From positions 1 through 26,628 of the forward strand of contig DXOJ01000301.1 in the NCBI GenBank assembly GCA_019412865.1: a stretch of DNA of 26,628 nt, in the 5' to 3' direction. The first letter of the stretch is position 1, and every line of letters begins with the position of its first letter. Of this stretch, positions 1 through 8,030 are shown piece after piece. A program made the position numbers and the translations under genes. Below the pieces are notes generated by a model. That model made no database searches and was not told the origin of the DNA. It saw only the letters and a list, made by a program, of their open reading frames with translations. This DNA comes from Bacteroides sp. (GTDB taxonomy: Bacteria; Bacteroidota; Bacteroidia; Bacteroidales; Bacteroidaceae).

Positions 1-29
1 GTGGGCTCGGAGATGTGTACAAGAGACAG
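1..29. other. Sequencing library adapter (Tn5/Nextera-type end), not genomic
   Basis: Bases 1-29 agree with the end of the Nextera read-2 transposase adapter, including the 19-bp Tn5 mosaic end at 11-29, at 28 of 29 positions. The only difference is C instead of T at position 20. The GH2 reading frame on the minus strand makes good sense down to about base 30 and then loses family resemblance. This is untrimmed adapter at a contig end, not a transposon in the organism. Confidence 0.93.
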
Positions 30-318
30 TACCGGTACGTCCTGTTTTCAAGGAAGCCTTTTTCTCGAAGTTCTGTGTTACAGCTACATTCTGCAGGTCA
101 TTATTCATATCGAATGGACCGAAAATCGCCCAATCATGCGGAATAACAACCGACTCCCATTTAGTGTCATTAAACTCCGGCTGGCTAGCCTCTTTAAAAT
201 CTCCTTTACTGAATTTCCAGTTTTTCTCGAGCAGCGTCTCACTGCGTTGCGCTTGCAATGTGCAAGCGACGCCCATCAAAAGTACAGCTAATAACTGTTT
301 TTGGTGTTTCATGTTCAT
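30..318 (-). CDS. Glycoside hydrolase family 2 beta-galactosidase, N-terminal fragment
   Basis: Only the first 96 or so codons are present; the gene runs off the contig through the adapter at 1-29. Translation from ATG at 316-318 (or the in-frame ATG at 310-312) starts with a hydrophobic signal segment, then the N-terminal jelly-roll of GH2, with WESVVIPHDWAIFGPF as the family hallmark (tryptophan, then PHDW and GPF). Bacteroides GH2 proteins with this start are usually exo-acting beta-galactosidases of 800 residues or more. As the last visible gene of the galactan operon, 65 bp after GH53, it probably removes galactose from galacto-oligosaccharides in the periplasm. The catalytic glutamates lie outside the window, so specificity is inferred from context. 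Confidence 0.85.
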
Positions 319-383
319 TTTTGCTTTTCAGGTATAAAATATTTTGGATTCGGGGTAAAGTTATAAAAAATGATTCAATAATC

Positions 384-1472
384 TTATCTCTTGAAAGCAT
401 TAAATGCGCTGGTGGGTTTACCGGTATCGTCAAACAAGCCTTTGTGATAGCCTTTCCAACCACCGTAACTTTGAGGTTCCCAAGTGAAAACACCGAGGCA
501 TTGATCTATTTCTTTAGCTTTAGTCATGAAATCGGTAAAAAACTCTTCTGCTTCTTCATAATTCCAGTAAATACCAAGCTCACACATCATGACAGGTGTA
601 TTATATCGTTCAATCAGACTTTTCATATTAGCAATACAATCATTGTTTAATTGTCGCCAGTCTTGGGTATCCGGTTCCGGATAAAGAGACATGCCGATTA
701 TATCCCATTTTCCCCCATCAGCTTTCAGACCGTCAAACAGCCAGATATATCGATTGGGATTATTGCCCTGATCGATATGTACGATAACTTTAGCTTCCGG
801 GTAGATTGTTTTAACGGCATCGTATCCCGCTGTTACCAGTTGAGCGAAGTTGGCGGTTTTTCCGCTGCTAGCAGCTCCGTCAGGTTTTAACATGCCTGTA
901 CGTGTCTCATTACCCACCTGCACCCATTCTACATCGATACCTCTTGCTTTGATTGCACTTAATACTTCAGTGGTATGGTCGGCTACTGCTTGTTTTAATT
1001 CATCAAAGGATAGGTCGGCCCAAGCCGCCGGTTTCTCTTGCCGTCCCGGATCCGCCCAAATATCACTATAATGGAAATCAATCATAATACGGTAGCCTAA
1101 GTTGTGAGCGCGCCACGCCTTGGTCACTACATCGTCTTTATCACACCATCCTTCCGGATTAAAGAAACCTTCCTCTTCCGACCATCCCTGATCGGGATTT
1201 ACCCATACACGTAGACGGATGGCATTCATGCCCAAATCCCGGAGTAGTGACATACATTCATGTCCGTTTCCTTCAGCATCATAGAATTTGTAACCTTCCT
1301 TTTCCATTTCTGTCAACCAACTGACATCGGCTCCTTTGGCAAAACCAGACATGTCATAGGCTTGATCTTGATTTTCCGGAAATACCGGTTTATCATCATT
1401 GTTGTCACAGGCTGTGAAGAAGGCTCCGCACAGTAGTGCGGAAGCCATCAATATATTTTTGAATCGTTTCAT
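384..1472 (-). CDS. GH53 endo-beta-1,4-galactanase, surface lipoprotein
   Basis: A 362-residue protein that cuts the beta-1,4-galactan side chains of pectin (and related galacto-oligosaccharides) internally. Residues 1-21 form a lipoprotein signal peptide ending at Cys22; the acidic stretch DNNDD that follows resembles the Bacteroides surface-export signal, so it probably sits on the outer face of the outer membrane. The rest is one GH53 (clan GH-A) barrel. VQVGNETRTGML contains the acid/base Glu189 and VMMCELGIYW the nucleophile Glu298; DFHYSDIWADPGRQ is a strong family signature. Length is normal for a single-domain GH53. It sits 23 bp after the SusE-like gene and 65 bp before GH2, in the same operon. 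The product should be short galacto-oligosaccharides imported by the SusC/SusD pair. Confidence 0.95.
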   Translation of the reverse strand: MKRFKNILMASALLCGAFFTACDNNDDKPVFPENQDQAYDMSGFAKGADVSWLTEMEKEGYKFYDAEGNGHECMSLLRDLGMNAIRLRVWVNPDQGWSEEEGFFNPEGWCDKDDVVTKAWRAHNLGYRIMIDFHYSDIWADPGRQEKPAAWADLSFDELKQAVADHTTEVLSAIKARGIDVEWVQVGNETRTGMLKPDGAASSGKTANFAQLVTAGYDAVKTIYPEAKVIVHIDQGNNPNRYIWLFDGLKADGGKWDIIGMSLYPEPDTQDWRQLNNDCIANMKSLIERYNTPVMMCELGIYWNYEEAEEFFTDFMTKAKEIDQCLGVFTWEPQSYGGWKGYHKGLFDDTGKPTSAFNAFKR

Positions 1473-1495
1473 AATTATATACTGTTATCTAAAGG

Positions 1496-3238
1496 TTATT
1501 TATTAGAAGCGGAATAAGTACCGTCTATCAGATTGACTGTGATAGTATAAGTTCCGGCAGTCAATGGAATACCGTCGTTGCTGTTATAATATAGTTTTCC
1601 ATTGCTTCCTCCATACGCTCCGGTCCAGTCATCTTTTATATAAAATTTGATACCCCAGTTAGAATCTTGTGATAACGTAATCGTTCCCGAATATTCTCCG
1701 GTAGTTCCTGTTGTGGCGATAGGATATAAATTGTTATCCCCCTCTATTCCATAATAACAATAGATGTTATTTCCAACTGCATAAGTTTTATAGGTCAACT
1801 CTTTTAATGAAACGTCAAACAGATAAAGATCGGCAGCAGGTGCAGGAATATTCTTTGCTTGTCCATTTACAAGAGTTCCAGCTTCTGCCGTACTTTCCGA
1901 GTCATCATTGGCAATGGTGTACATTTTGTCGGTGTCCCATGCATCTCCTGATGAGAACAGGGTCATCGCATAATTTCCGTATTGTGAGTTGACATCCACT
2001 ATACCTGCATATTTTTGTTCTTCCTTATAGTACACTTCAATTTTATGATCGTATGTCCAGTCGCTACCTTGGCCGATTCCCGGCAAATACAAATATTGTC
2101 CCTCTTCCGGTTCCGGCTCCGGTTCTATAGAACCTTCTTCTACTGATACAGTCCATTGTTGAGGGTTGCTTAGATCGATAGAAAGCGTACACTCTCCTGC
2201 CTGTGGCACATTAACTGTTATGTCTCCAGCTGTTTCTCCGAGATTTAACGCTGTGCTGCTGCCGCTGAATGCCATAGGAGTATCTTTAGCTTTCGTGTCA
2301 TCAATGTCGTATCCACCATTATCATTCGGATTGGCACATGTATGGTCATATAATTTACCCGTTCCACTGATTTGGATAGTCATACTTCCGGCTGCATTAG
2401 CATTGAATGTAGCTGTCCATTTTCTGCTTGTTTGGTTAAATTCCATTGTTGCATCGATATCTCCACTGACGTTCAATGTTGGTATTTGTATTCCGTTCCA
2501 TTGCTTATTATTCGTGTCAAATGTGATATAATAACAACCTCCAACTCCTGGGAACCAGCATTTCCAATCCCCTGCTGTAGTTAGTAAGAACGGCATTCCG
2601 GTTTCGTTGTCATTTCTCCAGATCGTTCCGTTGGCTTCTTTAATCAGGAAGTTGTACCAGGCATTTACTCCTACAAATCCTTTGTATACACCATCTGTAT
2701 TTACTGAAAATAAACTCATACCGGTGTCTGTGCCGTTTTGATCCAGCATGCTGGCGAAACGCATATCCAGTTCATAAGGAGTGATGTTGATTACTTCCAC
2801 ATTGCTATATGCCGGTTCGATGTTGTTCCCCGTTGTTCCTTTCAGTCTGAAATAGAATTTAGTGGCTACATTGGCTTCAACCCCCAGATTATTGGTGACA
2901 ATATTTAATTCGGCTCCATTGTAAGTCTTGGAAAGAGAGGTTTCGGTAGACTCAACGATCGTTCCGGAGAAATCTTCGTTTAATGCAACCTGTATACTTG
3001 TTTTCAATAAGTTGGTTGGTTTGAAATCCGGATTGTTGATAGCCAATGTCCGGTCGGTCCATGCCAGTGACAGAACATTCTTTTGTGCGATATCTTCCGT
3101 CAATACAATGTTGTTTGTAGAAGCTATCAATTCATTTTCTGTCAGGCTCGATAAATAATATTTATCTGCGTCATCTTCACAGGCACTCCATATAAAGAGA
3201 GCCGCCAATGCAAGGAACAGACTATTTATAGTTTTCAT
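1496..3238 (-). CDS. SusE/SusF-like surface glycan-binding lipoprotein
   Basis: A 580-residue lipoprotein with a signal peptide to Cys20, followed by the acidic residues EDDAD as expected for surface display. The N-terminal part (about 25-150) has the SusE look, with the VLSLAWT motif and an immunoglobulin-like beta pattern. Several beta-rich modules follow, then a PEPEPEE linker near residue 375 and two C-terminal modules rich in Trp and Tyr, of the kind that bind sugars. No catalytic motif is visible. Such proteins hold polysaccharide at the cell surface for the neighbouring endo-enzyme and transporter. It follows susD by 23 bp. The ligand is inferred to be beta-1,4-galactan from the operon; binding residues cannot be named from sequence alone. 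Confidence 0.85.
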   Translation of the reverse strand: MKTINSLFLALAALFIWSACEDDADKYYLSSLTENELIASTNNIVLTEDIAQKNVLSLAWTDRTLAINNPDFKPTNLLKTSIQVALNEDFSGTIVESTETSLSKTYNGAELNIVTNNLGVEANVATKFYFRLKGTTGNNIEPAYSNVEVINITPYELDMRFASMLDQNGTDTGMSLFSVNTDGVYKGFVGVNAWYNFLIKEANGTIWRNDNETGMPFLLTTAGDWKCWFPGVGGCYYITFDTNNKQWNGIQIPTLNVSGDIDATMEFNQTSRKWTATFNANAAGSMTIQISGTGKLYDHTCANPNDNGGYDIDDTKAKDTPMAFSGSSTALNLGETAGDITVNVPQAGECTLSIDLSNPQQWTVSVEEGSIEPEPEPEEGQYLYLPGIGQGSDWTYDHKIEVYYKEEQKYAGIVDVNSQYGNYAMTLFSSGDAWDTDKMYTIANDDSESTAEAGTLVNGQAKNIPAPAADLYLFDVSLKELTYKTYAVGNNIYCYYGIEGDNNLYPIATTGTTGEYSGTITLSQDSNWGIKFYIKDDWTGAYGGSNGKLYYNSNDGIPLTAGTYTITVNLIDGTYSASNK

Positions 3239-3261
3239 ATATCGTTTGTATTAGAGGATGA

Positions 3262-4839
3262 TTAATAATTTTCATTATATAAATTGGGATTAGCCGTCAG
3301 TTCGGTAGCCGGTATCGGATAGATATTATACTTGCTATTTACAGCTACGCCACCTTTTTCACCACCTTTCCATTGCCACAGATATTTGTCGGTAGTGAAC
3401 ATTCCGAAACGGATTAAGTCGGTGCGACGGTATCCTTCCCAATAAAGTTCACGGGCACGTTCTTTCAGGATAAAGTCCAGTGTCAGGTCGGCTTCCGTTT
3501 TATTATGAGAGTCGTCGCCATAAGCACGTTCTTGCAGTTTATTGATATATCCCAATACAGTTCCTTTATCACTACCCGTTCCGCCACGTACCACAGCTTC
3601 CGCCATCATCAGATATACGTCTGCCAAACGGAATAAAGGATAATCTGTATTTACACCACCATCTGCAGTGTTGGAAGCAGTTGCTCCGGCATCTGTCAGG
3701 TTAGTCCATTTTTCTACAAAATATCCGTTTGACTGGTTATCTATCACATCCAGATATTGTGTTTGTCCGTCAGTGAAGAACATATAGCGCTTATCATCAG
3801 TTCCGCTAAATAAGACCGGAATTTCTCCGCGTACACGGAACATTCCCCAACCGCTTTTCACACCATAATTTTCAGGAATCTGTTTGTCGGAAGTATTACT
3901 TACGGCACCACAGACGATGTAGGTGGAAGAACCCCAAGATACGGTATGTGTAGCGTCCACAGGTAAGGTGAATATAATTTCGTTGGCAGTACGCTTATCA
4001 TTATCCGCATTGAATAGTTTGCTGTAGTCATCTTCCAATGAATATCCCTGTGCGATAGCCTGTTGACAGGCAGCGATACATTCTGTATACTTCGACGTTT
4101 CAATATACACCTCTGCGTTCAGATAAAGTTTGGCAAGCAATGTATAGGCGGCTCCTTGTGAAGCACGTCCATAAGGACAATCCCCTTTGCTAAGCATATC
4201 ATTTGTAATGGCATTTAATTCAGATTCTATATAACTGAAAATTTGTGCAGACGTATAACGTGGAGGCAGATAGCCGACAGTCGGGTCATTCTCTGTTATG
4301 AACGGGATGTTGCGGAATAAGTCCATTGCATGGTAGTAGAATAAAGCACGCATGAAACGAGCTTCAGCCCGGTAATGGCGGATTTCAGCTTGATCCTGTT
4401 CGCTAAATTCTGCCAGCTTTTCATCGGTTGCGTTACGGAGAAATTCATTGCACAATGCTATGTTATAATAAATCCGATAGTACATGTCCGATACCCAAGG
4501 ATCATTAGCATCCCAACTTAAATAAGTCAATCCACTCACATTATCACCTGACAACCAGGTAGAGGCCACCTCGTCTGTTCCACATTCCTGCAGGTTGAAG
4601 AAGCAACGCATATAATCCTGTCCACTATTACTGCTCAAGTCTGGATCACCCCCTTTTTCCTGTCCGGTGGTCACCATGGCAGCATATATCTTACCTAAAA
4701 CGGCTTTATAGTTTTCAGCATTGGTATATATCGTAGAAGATGTTTCGTCTTCATGCGGATATTGGTCTAAGTCGCCTATGCAGGAGTTCAGCAATAATGC
4801 ACTGCAAAAATAGAAGGCTGTATATAATATCTTTTTCAT
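3262..4839 (-). CDS. susD-like: SusD/RagB family glycan-binding lipoprotein
   Basis: A 525-residue outer-membrane lipoprotein that acts as the lid and glycan-binding partner of SusC. The signal peptide ends in LLNSC with Cys20 as lipidation site. The body has the usual SusD helical TPR-like repeats: the DQAEIRHYRAEARFMRALFY segment is the classic family helix, and RLADVYLMMAEAV followed by ILKERARELYWEGYRRTDLI marks the C-terminal RagB half. The protein ends in the common IYPIPATEL...NPN pattern. Length is typical. It lies 21 bp downstream of susC, so the two are co-transcribed. It should bind galactan oligosaccharides released by the GH53 enzyme. Confidence 0.96.
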   Translation of the reverse strand: MKKILYTAFYFCSALLLNSCIGDLDQYPHEDETSSTIYTNAENYKAVLGKIYAAMVTTGQEKGGDPDLSSNSGQDYMRCFFNLQECGTDEVASTWLSGDNVSGLTYLSWDANDPWVSDMYYRIYYNIALCNEFLRNATDEKLAEFSEQDQAEIRHYRAEARFMRALFYYHAMDLFRNIPFITENDPTVGYLPPRYTSAQIFSYIESELNAITNDMLSKGDCPYGRASQGAAYTLLAKLYLNAEVYIETSKYTECIAACQQAIAQGYSLEDDYSKLFNADNDKRTANEIIFTLPVDATHTVSWGSSTYIVCGAVSNTSDKQIPENYGVKSGWGMFRVRGEIPVLFSGTDDKRYMFFTDGQTQYLDVIDNQSNGYFVEKWTNLTDAGATASNTADGGVNTDYPLFRLADVYLMMAEAVVRGGTGSDKGTVLGYINKLQERAYGDDSHNKTEADLTLDFILKERARELYWEGYRRTDLIRFGMFTTDKYLWQWKGGEKGGVAVNSKYNIYPIPATELTANPNLYNENY

Positions 4840-4860
4840 GATTCGCTTGTTTTTAAATAG

Positions 4861-7791
4861 TTAGAAGTTGAAACCTACATTCAGTGAGAAGGTGCGCGGA
4901 CGTGGATAGAAGGAATTATCCACACCATTAGGAACCTCCGGGTCGACACCGCTGTACTTGGTGATACAGAATACGTTCTGAACCATAGCACTCACATTCA
5001 GGCTACATCCTTTGCAGATTTGACCGAAATTATAGTTCAACGATAGATTATCCATTTTCAGGAAAGAAGCATTTTCTACATAATAGTCGGACAAGTACTG
5101 ACGGGTCTGGAATCCGGTTTTCAGATAACTTGTAGACAGGTTATTCAATTGATAGGAGTTGTAGCTTACTGTTTCCCAGGCTCCAGCGTTCATAGCCATG
5201 GCATTATAGACATAGTTGCCGATGTTTGCACGCAAGCTTGTACTCAAGGTCCATTTTTTCCAGCGCAGTGAAGTACTGAAACCGAGAATGTAATCCGGAG
5301 CGGGAGAGTGGTAACGATATAAATCGGAAGAGTTGATTTGTCCGTCTCCATTCACATCAAGATAGGCACCTTCTACCGGTTTTCCTGTTTTTTCATCATA
5401 GAGTTGATGATAAACGTAGAACATATAAGGGGCGTATCCCTCACTTAATGTTTGTACTTGGTAACTGTCGATATATGGACCTACTGAAGTATTTGTAGCG
5501 ACAGTTCCGGCAGATAAAGACAGATTTTTTACCTTCATCTTTTGCCAAGTCATGTTGAAGCTGACATCCCAGTTCCAGTCTTCTGTCTGGATAGGAGTTG
5601 CATTCACGCTGAATTCAATACCCTGACTGTCCACATTTCCCACATTGGTGGTGATGTTACGGTCGAAGGTGGTACCTGCTGCGGCGGGAACTGTTGCAAT
5701 CAAATCTTTAGTTTGGCGAGTGTAGTAGTCAAAGCTACCGGTAATACGGTCTTCCAGAAAGCCGAAGTCGAATCCTATATTCCATGAAGTAGTGGTTTCC
5801 CATTTCAAGTCAGGGACGTAAGAGCTGGGACGGTAGGTATGAATATATTCATTTCCCATGATACCTTCCGCACCATTTTGGCTTTGAGTATAGATAGGTA
5901 GATAATTGTAGTTACCAATACCGTCCTGTTGTCCGGTCACACCGTAACTGGCACGAATTTTCAGATTGCTCAATACTTTATTATCTTTCAGGAAAGATTC
6001 TTCTGTCACTCTCCATCCCAAGGCTACAGAGGGGAAAGTACCCCAACGTACATTCTTGGCAAAGCGTGAAGTAGCGTCCCGGCGGATGGTGGTAGTTAGC
6101 ATATAACGTGAATCGAACGAATAATTCAGACGACCGTAGTATGAAAGTAGTACATGGCGTTCGTCTTTAGCCTTTGAAGTCTTTTGTATTTCTCCCAGCG
6201 TGTTCATTTCGTAGTAAAGCGGAGTTGTAACTTTCCAGTACTGATAATCGTAACCGGCTGTTACGTCAAAACTACTTTTAATCGATTCTACCAATTTGTT
6301 GTAGTTGGCATACAAAGTCAGCAGGCGATTTTCTTTCTTCTGTGGACCGTAGCTGTAATCCAGACCGGAAGTGGTGTAATTCTGTGCAGCTTCCGCCGGA
6401 ACATATACACTTCCCTTACCTTGTGCATAGTCGTAACCTAATGTAGCGTGTAGCTTTAAATCGGGGAAGAAATGAACACGATAGTCCGCATCGATATTTC
6501 CGATGAAACGTCTTACGTTACTTTGGGAATCATTCATTTTGATAAGTCCCACCGGGTTCATTACAGCACCGTTGGCTGGTGCACCTGTATTGTCTATTGC
6601 TTCCGTGTATCCTCCAAAAGTATCCAGTCCTGAATAAACAGGGATGGTTGGATTCATTGTAGAAGCTGCCCAGATAGCATTCGTGTTACCAAATGTGTTG
6701 TTGTTAATAGACCCTTTCGCATTAATATTCAGTTTCAAGTGGTCTTTGAAGAAAGAGGGGGTTACCATGATGCTTCCCGTGTAGCGTTCTGCGTTGTCTG
6801 TGCGTAACAAACCGCTTTGATTGTAATAACCTACTGATATACGAAATGGCCAGTTTTTAGCAATTTTTCCGGAGATACTAAGATTATTATCCGTACCGAA
6901 AGCATTCTGGTAAATCTCATCATTCCAGTCCGTATGGGCTGTGCCGAGTAGAGATTGTTGGGCAGTCGTTCCTTGCGTACGGATGGTGTTGACAAATTGG
7001 TCATAACTTAGCATATCAGCCAGCTTGGTACGTGTCTGGATGGAATTTGTCGTACTGAATGTAATCTTCAGTTTATCCGAACTTCCTTTCTTGGTAGTAA
7101 TCAGAATAACCCCGTTGGATGCACGCGAACCGTAAATGGCAGTCGAAGAAGCATCTTTCAGAATGGTCATACTTTCAATATCGTTCGGGTTGATGAGGCT
7201 AAGGAAGTTCCCGTCATTACCGCTGATGCCTCCCTGTTCCAAAGGAACGCCGTCCAGTACGATCAAAGGGTCATTACTAGCGTTCAGTGAAGCACCACCA
7301 CGCACACGGATCGTACTTCCCGCAGTGGGAGAACCACTGTTGGACATGATTTGCACACCGGAAATCTTACCATTAATCAGTTGCTCGGGAGAGCTGACCA
7401 ACCCCATGTTGAAGTCCTTGCTGCTGACGTTAGTTACCAAACCTGTCAGGTCACTTTTACGCTGCGTACCATAGCCGATTACTACAACGTCGCTCAATAC
7501 CTGTGAATCACTTTTCAACTGGACATTCAAAGTAGTACTGTTGGCAGGAACTGGTACTACCTTTGTTTCATATCCTACATAAGAGAATTGCAACTCTTTG
7601 CTGCCCTGTGGCACATTGAGTGTATAATTACCGTCGAAATCGGTCACTGTTCCGGTAGAAGTACCGACAATGAGGATACTTACTCCGATCATCGGTTCCT
7701 TGTTCTCGTCAATCACTTGTCCGGTGATTTTCTTGCCTCCTTGTTGGGCGAAGGCAGGAATGGTGCCTCCTAAAAAGGCTGTACACAACAT
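4861..7791 (-). CDS. susC-like: SusC/RagA family TonB-dependent transporter
   Basis: An outer-membrane beta-barrel that imports oligosaccharides with SusD and TonB energy. From the ATG at 7789-7791 the product is 976 residues: a carboxypeptidase-regulatory-like domain (about 20-95), a TonB box region (VVVIGYGTQRKSDLTG), a plug with IRVRGGASLNASNDPLIVLDG and the SusC signature around GSRASNGVILITTKKG, then the barrel ending in NVGFNF with terminal Phe. The start is doubtful. From this ATG the signal peptide is only about 15 residues with no basic N-terminal part. The frame stays open upstream to 7843 and encodes a better signal peptide (basic KVK then NLRHLTVLL), but has no ATG, GTG or TTG start. 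The true start may be non-standard or the ATG may be lost. Confidence 0.95.
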   Translation of the reverse strand: MLCTAFLGGTIPAFAQQGGKKITGQVIDENKEPMIGVSILIVGTSTGTVTDFDGNYTLNVPQGSKELQFSYVGYETKVVPVPANSTTLNVQLKSDSQVLSDVVVIGYGTQRKSDLTGLVTNVSSKDFNMGLVSSPEQLINGKISGVQIMSNSGSPTAGSTIRVRGGASLNASNDPLIVLDGVPLEQGGISGNDGNFLSLINPNDIESMTILKDASSTAIYGSRASNGVILITTKKGSSDKLKITFSTTNSIQTRTKLADMLSYDQFVNTIRTQGTTAQQSLLGTAHTDWNDEIYQNAFGTDNNLSISGKIAKNWPFRISVGYYNQSGLLRTDNAERYTGSIMVTPSFFKDHLKLNINAKGSINNNTFGNTNAIWAASTMNPTIPVYSGLDTFGGYTEAIDNTGAPANGAVMNPVGLIKMNDSQSNVRRFIGNIDADYRVHFFPDLKLHATLGYDYAQGKGSVYVPAEAAQNYTTSGLDYSYGPQKKENRLLTLYANYNKLVESIKSSFDVTAGYDYQYWKVTTPLYYEMNTLGEIQKTSKAKDERHVLLSYYGRLNYSFDSRYMLTTTIRRDATSRFAKNVRWGTFPSVALGWRVTEESFLKDNKVLSNLKIRASYGVTGQQDGIGNYNYLPIYTQSQNGAEGIMGNEYIHTYRPSSYVPDLKWETTTSWNIGFDFGFLEDRITGSFDYYTRQTKDLIATVPAAAGTTFDRNITTNVGNVDSQGIEFSVNATPIQTEDWNWDVSFNMTWQKMKVKNLSLSAGTVATNTSVGPYIDSYQVQTLSEGYAPYMFYVYHQLYDEKTGKPVEGAYLDVNGDGQINSSDLYRYHSPAPDYILGFSTSLRWKKWTLSTSLRANIGNYVYNAMAMNAGAWETVSYNSYQLNNLSTSYLKTGFQTRQYLSDYYVENASFLKMDNLSLNYNFGQICKGCSLNVSAMVQNVFCITKYSGVDPEVPNGVDNSFYPRPRTFSLNVGFNF

Positions 7792-7897
7792 AAGTAGTAC
7801 AGTCAGATGGCGTAGATTTATTGATAATATATTTATTTTTACTTTTTATTTAAAAATCAGCGGCTTTTCCCTTTCTGTCTCTTCCGTTTGCTACCCC

Positions 7898-8008
7898 CTT
7901 TCAGAAGGCTTCAGACGTGGTTCAGACGAAAGATTTGTTCCTCACCGAGGAAGACCTTGTTCCTCACCGATGAACGACCCTTTCCTCACCGAGGAACGAA
8001 GGCTTCGA
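7898..8008. repeat. Phased short repeats between the GH147-like gene and susC
   Basis: Three copies of TTCCTCACCGAGGAA (the second with T for G at the twelfth base) start at 7938, 7960 and 7982, exactly 22 bp apart. Copies 1 and 3 are perfect inverted repeats: 6-bp arms around ACC. Two copies of TTCAGACG start at 7910 and 7921, 11 bp apart. The 9-bp palindrome GAAGGCTTC flanks the array on both sides at 7904-7912 and 7998-8006. Spacings of 11 and 22 bp keep the copies on one face of the helix, as in binding sites of AraC-type proteins. As transcribed RNA they could also form short hairpins in the leader of susC. No consensus -7 promoter is visible in this gap. Confidence 0.8.
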
Positions 8009-8030
8009 CAACGGGGAACTTTAAGAACGA

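Noticed and set aside
1..29. End of a Tn5-like transposon in the genome
   Set aside because: The match continues past the 19-bp mosaic end into the synthetic adapter part and sits exactly at the contig edge; this is library sequence.
2166..2531. 121-codon plus-strand open frame inside the SusE-like gene
   Set aside because: Antisense shadow with low-complexity hydrophobic translation and no start context.
7938..8003. CRISPR array
   Set aside because: Units are 15 bp with only 7-bp gaps, there are three copies, and no cas genes are near.
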